Assembly (NCBI GenBank): GCA_046756945.1
Contig: JBHHXI010000060.1
Span: 1 to 17,886, forward strand
DNA length: 17,886 bases
Direction: 5' to 3'
Origin: JACZQZ01 sp046756945
GTDB taxonomy: Bacteria > Pseudomonadota > Alphaproteobacteria > Rhodospirillales > 2-02-FULL-58-16
Shown here piece after piece: positions 14,859 through 17,886 of the stretch; positions within the stretch are counted from its first letter, which is position 1; every line of letters starts with the position of its first letter. Under the pieces are notes generated by a model. It ran no database searches. It was not told the origin of the DNA and worked only from the letters and a program-made list of their open reading frames with translations. The translations under genes were made by a program, and so were the position numbers.

Positions 14859-15560
14859 CTAGGCCTGCGCCTGCTCCTTTTCGCTTTCCGGGTCGCGCAA
14901 AACGTAGCCCCGGCCCCAGACGGTTTCGATGTAGTTGTCGCCGCCCGTGGCGGCCACCAGTTTCTTGCGCAGCTTGCAGATGAAGACATCGATGATCTTC
15001 AATTCGGGCTCGTCCATGCCCCCGTACAGGTGGTTGAGGAACATCTCCTTGGTCAGGGTCGTGCCCTTGCGCAGGCTGAGCAGCTCCAGGATGCCGTATT
15101 CCTTGCCCGTCAGGTGGATGGGCCGCGAGTCCACCTCGACCACGTGGGCGTCCAGGTTGACGCTCAGCTTGCCGGTCCGGATGACGGACTGGGAATGGCC
15201 CTTCGAGCGCCGCACGATGGCCTGGATGCGCGCCAGCAGCTCGGGCTTGTCAAAGGGTTTTGTCAGGTAATCGTCGGCCCCGATGCCCAGCCCCTTGACC
15301 TTCTGCTCGATTTCCGTGAGGCCGGAAAGGATCAGCACCGGAGTGCCCACACGGGCGTCGCGAAGGCGGCGCAACACCTCGAGGCCGTCGATATCGGGAA
15401 GCATCAGGTCAAGGACGATGATGTCGTAATCGTACAGCTTGCCGATTTCCAGGCCGTCTTCGCCGAACTCGGTCGTATCGACGACCATCCCCTCCGACTT
15501 GAGCATCATTGCGACGCTTTGCGCCGTTGTCGGGTCGTCTTCGACGAGAAGCACGCGCAT
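14859..15560 (-). CDS. ctrA: CtrA master cell-cycle/motility response regulator
   Basis: This 233-aa OmpR-type regulator has a receiver (M-R-V-L-L-V-E-D-D at the N-terminus; phosphoacceptor D51 in V-L-D-L-M-L-P, the same number as in Caulobacter CtrA; K-P-F near 108) and a C-terminal winged helix. Hallmark CtrA sequences are L-T-K-E-M-F-L-N-H-L-Y-G-G-M-D-E-P-E and I-D-V-F-I-C-K-L-R-K-K-L with W-G-R-G-Y-V-L. Phosphorylated through CckA-ChpT, it binds TTAA-N7-TTAA sites and in many alphaproteobacteria controls flagellar and chemotaxis genes. The Caulobacter degron is a C-terminal Ala-Ala; this protein ends E-Q-A-Q-A. It is transcribed away from fliI, sharing a 187-base intergenic space. No strong ribosome-binding site precedes the ATG. 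Confidence 0.96.
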   Translation of the reverse strand: MRVLLVEDDPTTAQSVAMMLKSEGMVVDTTEFGEDGLEIGKLYDYDIIVLDLMLPDIDGLEVLRRLRDARVGTPVLILSGLTEIEQKVKGLGIGADDYLTKPFDKPELLARIQAIVRRSKGHSQSVIRTGKLSVNLDAHVVEVDSRPIHLTGKEYGILELLSLRKGTTLTKEMFLNHLYGGMDEPELKIIDVFICKLRKKLVAATGGDNYIETVWGRGYVLRDPESEKEQAQA

Positions 15561-15592
15561 GGCTGAGCACCGACGTCTGTGTCACCGATGTG

Positions 15593-15600
15593 TTAACCAT
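15593..15600. promoter_or_regulatory. CtrA half-site candidate upstream of ctrA
   Basis: TTAACCAT (15593-15600), preceded by G, matches the extended CtrA half-site. It is 33 bases before the ctrA start codon on the minus strand. No second TTAA lies at the seven-base spacing, so it would be a half-site for autoregulation at best. GTTAAC also occurs by chance. Confidence 0.3.
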
Positions 15601-15671
15601 AGGGTGGGGGCACGATTCATTCAAGAGCGCGGTGTCCCCAAAAAAACAGCGGGAATGCCCGGAAATCCGCC

Positions 15672-15688
15672 TTTACCAAACCTTAAAC
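15672..15688 (+). promoter_or_regulatory. CtrA-box-like site upstream of fliI
   Basis: TTTA-CCAAACC-TTAAAC (15672-15688) fits the CtrA consensus TTAA-N7-TTAA with a single mismatch. It lies 60 bases before the fliI TTG start, in the intergenic region shared with ctrA itself. Direct CtrA control of fliI-fliJ fits the known role of CtrA in flagellar regulation, but the site is found by eye only. Confidence 0.4.
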
Positions 15689-15747
15689 GGTCCCTTTCCA
15701 TAATCGCCGGACCGGCAGCATGGCCCGGCTTCAGGCGAGGTTTTCGG

Positions 15748-17196
15748 TTGGCCGTTTTCGTCAACAACATCATCAACGAAGTGAGGCGTCTGCCGGATGA
15801 CCGGGTCTACGGCCGGGTCAGCGCCGTTGTCGGCCTGTTGGTCGAGGTGAGCGGCGCCCAGGGCAGCCTGTCGGTCGGCGACCACTGCCGGATCGTCGGC
15901 CGCGACGACGCCCCCGTGCTGTGCGAGGTGGTGGGCTTCCGCGACGGCCGGGCGCTGATGATGCCGTTCGGGTCGCTGGACGGCGTCGGCCTGGGGTGCC
16001 GCGCCGAAGTGAGCACCGCCGACCCGGCGATCTATCCCGGCGACGACTGGCTGGGGCGCGTCGTCAACGCCTTCGGCGAGCCCGCCGACGGCAAGGGCCC
16101 CTTGCCCTTCGGGCCGGCCGCCTATCCCGTGCACAACCAGCCGCCCCCGTCCCACGCCCGCCAACGGGTCGGCGCCAAGGTCGACCTGGGTGTCAGGGCG
16201 ATGAACGCGTTTCTCACCTGTTGCCGCGGCCAGCGCATGGGCATCTTCGCCGGGTCGGGCATCGGCAAGTCGACCCTGTTGTCGATGATGGCCCGTCACA
16301 CCGATGCGGAAGTCAGCGTCATCGGCCTGATCGGTGAACGGGGGCGCGAGACGCGCGAATTCATCGAGGACTATCTCGGCCCGGACGGTCTGGCCCGCAC
16401 CGTGGTCGTCGTCGCCACCTCCGATGAATCGCCCCTGGTGCGCCGCCAGGCGGCCTATGTGACGATGGCGGTGGCCGAGTATTTCCGCGACCAGGGACGC
16501 GACGTGCTGTGCCTGATGGACAGTATCACCCGGTTTGCCATGGCCCAGCGGGAAATCAGCCTGTCGGCGGGCGAGCCGCCGGCCAGCAAAGGCTACACGC
16601 CGTCGGTCTTCGCCGAGCTGCCGCGGCTGTTGGAGCGGGCCGGACCGGGGGCCCGTGGCCAGGGCGCCATCACCGGCCTGTTCACGGTGCTGGTCGAAGG
16701 CGACGACCACAACGAGCCCGTCGCCGATTGCGTGCGCGGCATTCTCGACGGCCACGTGGTGCTCGACCGCGCCATCGCCGAACGGGGCCGGTATCCGCCC
16801 ATCAACGTGCTGCGCAGCGTCTCCAGAACCATGCCCGCGTGCAACACGGCGGAGGAAAACGCCGCCGTCGATCGTGCGCGGCGTTATCTGGCGACCTACG
16901 AGGACATGGCGGAACTCATCCGGCTCGGCGCCTACCGCGTCGGCAGCGACCCCGCGGTCGACGAGGCCATCCGCTACTTCCCGGCGCTGGAGAAGTTCCT
17001 GAGCCAGACCAAGGACGAGAAGACGGAACTGGCTGCCTGTTACGGGATGCTGGACGAAATCCTGAATGGCGGAGGGAACTCCGGAGAAACGGCCGAGCCC
17101 CCGCAAGCCGTCCGCTCCGCGCCGCTCCCGCCGGCCGCGGAAGCCCCCCAATCCGCCGCCCCCCCCCAACCGACGCCGGTTTCCGGCGGCCAATGA
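15748..17196 (+). CDS. fliI: FliI flagellar export ATPase
   Basis: This 482-aa hexameric ATPase at the base of the flagellar type III export apparatus unfolds and delivers substrates. It has an N-terminal beta-barrel-like domain (G-R-V-S-A-V-V-G-L-L-V-E-V-S-G), Walker A G169-S-G-I-G-K-S-T176, Walker B V-L-C-L-M-D258-S-I-T-R-F, and the family segment P-P-A-S-K-G-Y-T-P-S-V-F. A roughly 35-residue proline/alanine-rich C-terminal extension makes it somewhat longer than the usual 440-460 aa. There is no suitable in-frame ATG near the start. The TTG at 15748 with GCGAGG seven bases upstream is chosen because sequence upstream of it overlaps ctrA in antisense and lacks family features. fliJ follows 19 bases downstream. 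Confidence 0.93.
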   Translation: MAVFVNNIINEVRRLPDDRVYGRVSAVVGLLVEVSGAQGSLSVGDHCRIVGRDDAPVLCEVVGFRDGRALMMPFGSLDGVGLGCRAEVSTADPAIYPGDDWLGRVVNAFGEPADGKGPLPFGPAAYPVHNQPPPSHARQRVGAKVDLGVRAMNAFLTCCRGQRMGIFAGSGIGKSTLLSMMARHTDAEVSVIGLIGERGRETREFIEDYLGPDGLARTVVVVATSDESPLVRRQAAYVTMAVAEYFRDQGRDVLCLMDSITRFAMAQREISLSAGEPPASKGYTPSVFAELPRLLERAGPGARGQGAITGLFTVLVEGDDHNEPVADCVRGILDGHVVLDRAIAERGRYPPINVLRSVSRTMPACNTAEENAAVDRARRYLATYEDMAELIRLGAYRVGSDPAVDEAIRYFPALEKFLSQTKDEKTELAACYGMLDEILNGGGNSGETAEPPQAVRSAPLPPAAEAPQSAAPPQPTPVSGGQ

Positions 17197-17215
17197 GCTC
17201 AACGGGGGATGAGGG

Positions 17216-17638
17216 TTGGCCGGAAACCTCAACAGCCTGATCCGTCTCCATAAATGGCGGGTGGACGAAAAGCGCCGCGCCCTGGGGGACCTGCTGGGCA
17301 TCGTCGCCGATCTGGAGCAACAGGCGCGGCGCCTCGAGGAAGACCTCAGGAACGAACAAGAGGTTGCCCGCGCCTCGCCCGATGAGGCCGCGTACCTGTA
17401 CGGCAATTATGCCCACGCGGTGATCCTGCACCGCGAGCGGATCGCCGACTCCGTCGCCGCGACGGAGAGCAAGATCGCCGCCGCCCGCGGGGCGCTGAAC
17501 GACGCCTACCGGAATCTCAAGAAATTCGAACTCGCGCAAGGCGCCCGGCACATGCGCGAGGCCCGGGAACGGGAACGCACCGAGCAGATGGTCCTCGACG
17601 AACTGGGCGTCCAGGCATACCGGCAGCGCCGGGGCTAG
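17216..17638 (+). CDS. fliJ: FliJ flagellar export chaperone/stalk protein
   Basis: This 140-aa charged protein is almost entirely coiled coil, matching FliJ. FliJ sits in the centre of the FliI hexamer, resembles the gamma subunit of F1-ATPase, and recycles export chaperones. It begins L-N-S-L-I-R-L-H-K-W-R-V-D-E-K-R-R, typical of the family N-terminus, followed by long E/R/A-rich helices. The start is a TTG at 17216 with GGGGGA about seven bases upstream; no ATG in frame fits. It follows fliI by 19 bases, the usual fliI-fliJ pairing, so both are translated from one mRNA. Confidence 0.85.
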   Translation: MAGNLNSLIRLHKWRVDEKRRALGDLLGIVADLEQQARRLEEDLRNEQEVARASPDEAAYLYGNYAHAVILHRERIADSVAATESKIAAARGALNDAYRNLKKFELAQGARHMREARERERTEQMVLDELGVQAYRQRRG

Positions 17639-17666
17639 TGGCCAATATCAGCCAAATTACGCCCCA

Positions 17667-17847
17667 CTAGCAGGCTGCTGAAAAAGGGCGTTGCTGGTGC
17701 CTTATGCTTCGAGACGGCGCTCCGCGCCTCCTCAGCATGAGGGGTAAGTGTTTGATTATATGAGAATCCTCATCCTGAGGAGCCGCCCAAAGGGCGGCGT
17801 CTCGAAGGATAGGACGGCACATGGGTGGTTTTTCAGCAGCCTGCTAG
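17667..17847. mobile_element. MITE-like element with perfect terminal inverted repeats
   Basis: CAGGCTGCTGAAAAA (17671-17685) is exactly inverted at 17829-17843, and CTAG flanks both ends (17667-17670 and 17844-17847), giving a 173-bp element with a likely 4-bp target duplication. Inside are nested dyads: GGCGC-tcc-GCGCC, CCTCA-gca-TGAGG, CCTCA-tcc-TGAGG and GCCGCCC-aaa-GGGCGGC, with CTTCGAGACG repeated inverted as CGTCTCGAAG. It has no room for a transposase, so it would be mobilised in trans. The internal TCATCCTGAGGAGC...GTCTCGAAGGAT pattern resembles, from memory, abundant dispersed palindromic repeats in alphaproteobacterial genomes. A CTAG duplication would suit YTAR-targeting IS5-type transposases, which is inference. 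Confidence 0.75.
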
Positions 17848-17886
17848 ACCGGCAACCCCCATTTCTCGACGGCGTACCGTGCCTCG
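17844..17886 (-). CDS. C-terminal end of a gene entering from the right (partial)
   Basis: On the minus strand one frame is open from the window edge through 13 codons (E-A-R-Y-A-V-E-K-W-G-L-P-V) to a TAG whose complement is at 17844-17846. The residues look protein-like, but the stretch is too short to assign a family. The stop codon is formed by the CTAG at the end of the MITE-like element. The insertion may therefore have supplied or preserved the gene's stop, or truncated it. Confidence 0.35.
   Translation of the reverse strand, partial: EARYAVEKWGLPV

Noticed and set aside
15439..15747. N-terminal extension of fliI reaching into ctrA
   Set aside because: It would run antisense through the start of ctrA and adds sequence unlike any FliI. 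The TTG at 15748 has a good ribosome-binding site.
15673..17406. Long minus-strand frame antisense to fliI and fliJ
   Set aside because: FliI and FliJ are certain on the plus strand, and the mirror product has no family features.

Overview
The window is about 17.9 kb of high-GC chromosomal DNA from an alphaproteobacterium, most likely of the Rhodospirillales/Magnetospirillum type. The best lineage markers are CtrA and ChpT, which are alphaproteobacterial. They flank a chemotaxis operon and adjoin flagellar export genes. No rRNA, tRNA, CRISPR array or complete transposase gene was seen.

Region 1 (about 1-6530) is a periplasmic respiratory formate dehydrogenase locus. In order it encodes a TorD-family maturation chaperone, a 67-aa Tat-signal accessory peptide (formate_TAT type), the molybdopterin catalytic subunit FdhA (active-site Cys, not Sec), the four-cluster ferredoxin subunit FdhB, a 72-aa lipoprotein of unknown function, and the b-type cytochrome FdhC. 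Formate is oxidised in the periplasm and electrons pass through FdhB to the FdhC hemes and the quinone pool. A perfect 17-nt palindrome lies upstream of the Tat peptide gene, and perfect hairpins flank the lipoprotein gene. A probable terminator and a palindrome-rich stretch end the region.

Region 2 (about 6840-8090) holds a stand-alone ModE-type HTH regulator, which plausibly ties molybdate status to the Mo-enzyme next door. It also holds a convergent 40-aa single-pass membrane protein and a 119-aa helical protein of unknown function.

Region 3 (about 8190-17640) is a signalling and motility cluster: chpT, a hybrid cheA (Hpt, repeat-containing linker, kinase core, two CheW-like domains, receiver), cheY, cheB and cheR. 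After these comes ctrA on the opposite strand, then fliI and fliJ on the plus strand. No separate cheW lies between cheA and cheY, where one often sits; that gap is GC-rich and looks non-coding. The ctrA-fliI intergenic space has CtrA-box-like sequences, which fits CtrA control of motility.

The right edge carries a compact MITE-like element (15-bp perfect terminal inverted repeats, CTAG direct repeats, nested internal hairpins). It overlaps the stop codon of a gene entering from the right on the minus strand. The most notable items for follow-up are the duplicated 76-aa module in the CheA linker, the lipoprotein inside the fdh operon, the palindrome upstream of fdh, the unknown gene next to chpT, and the MITE.
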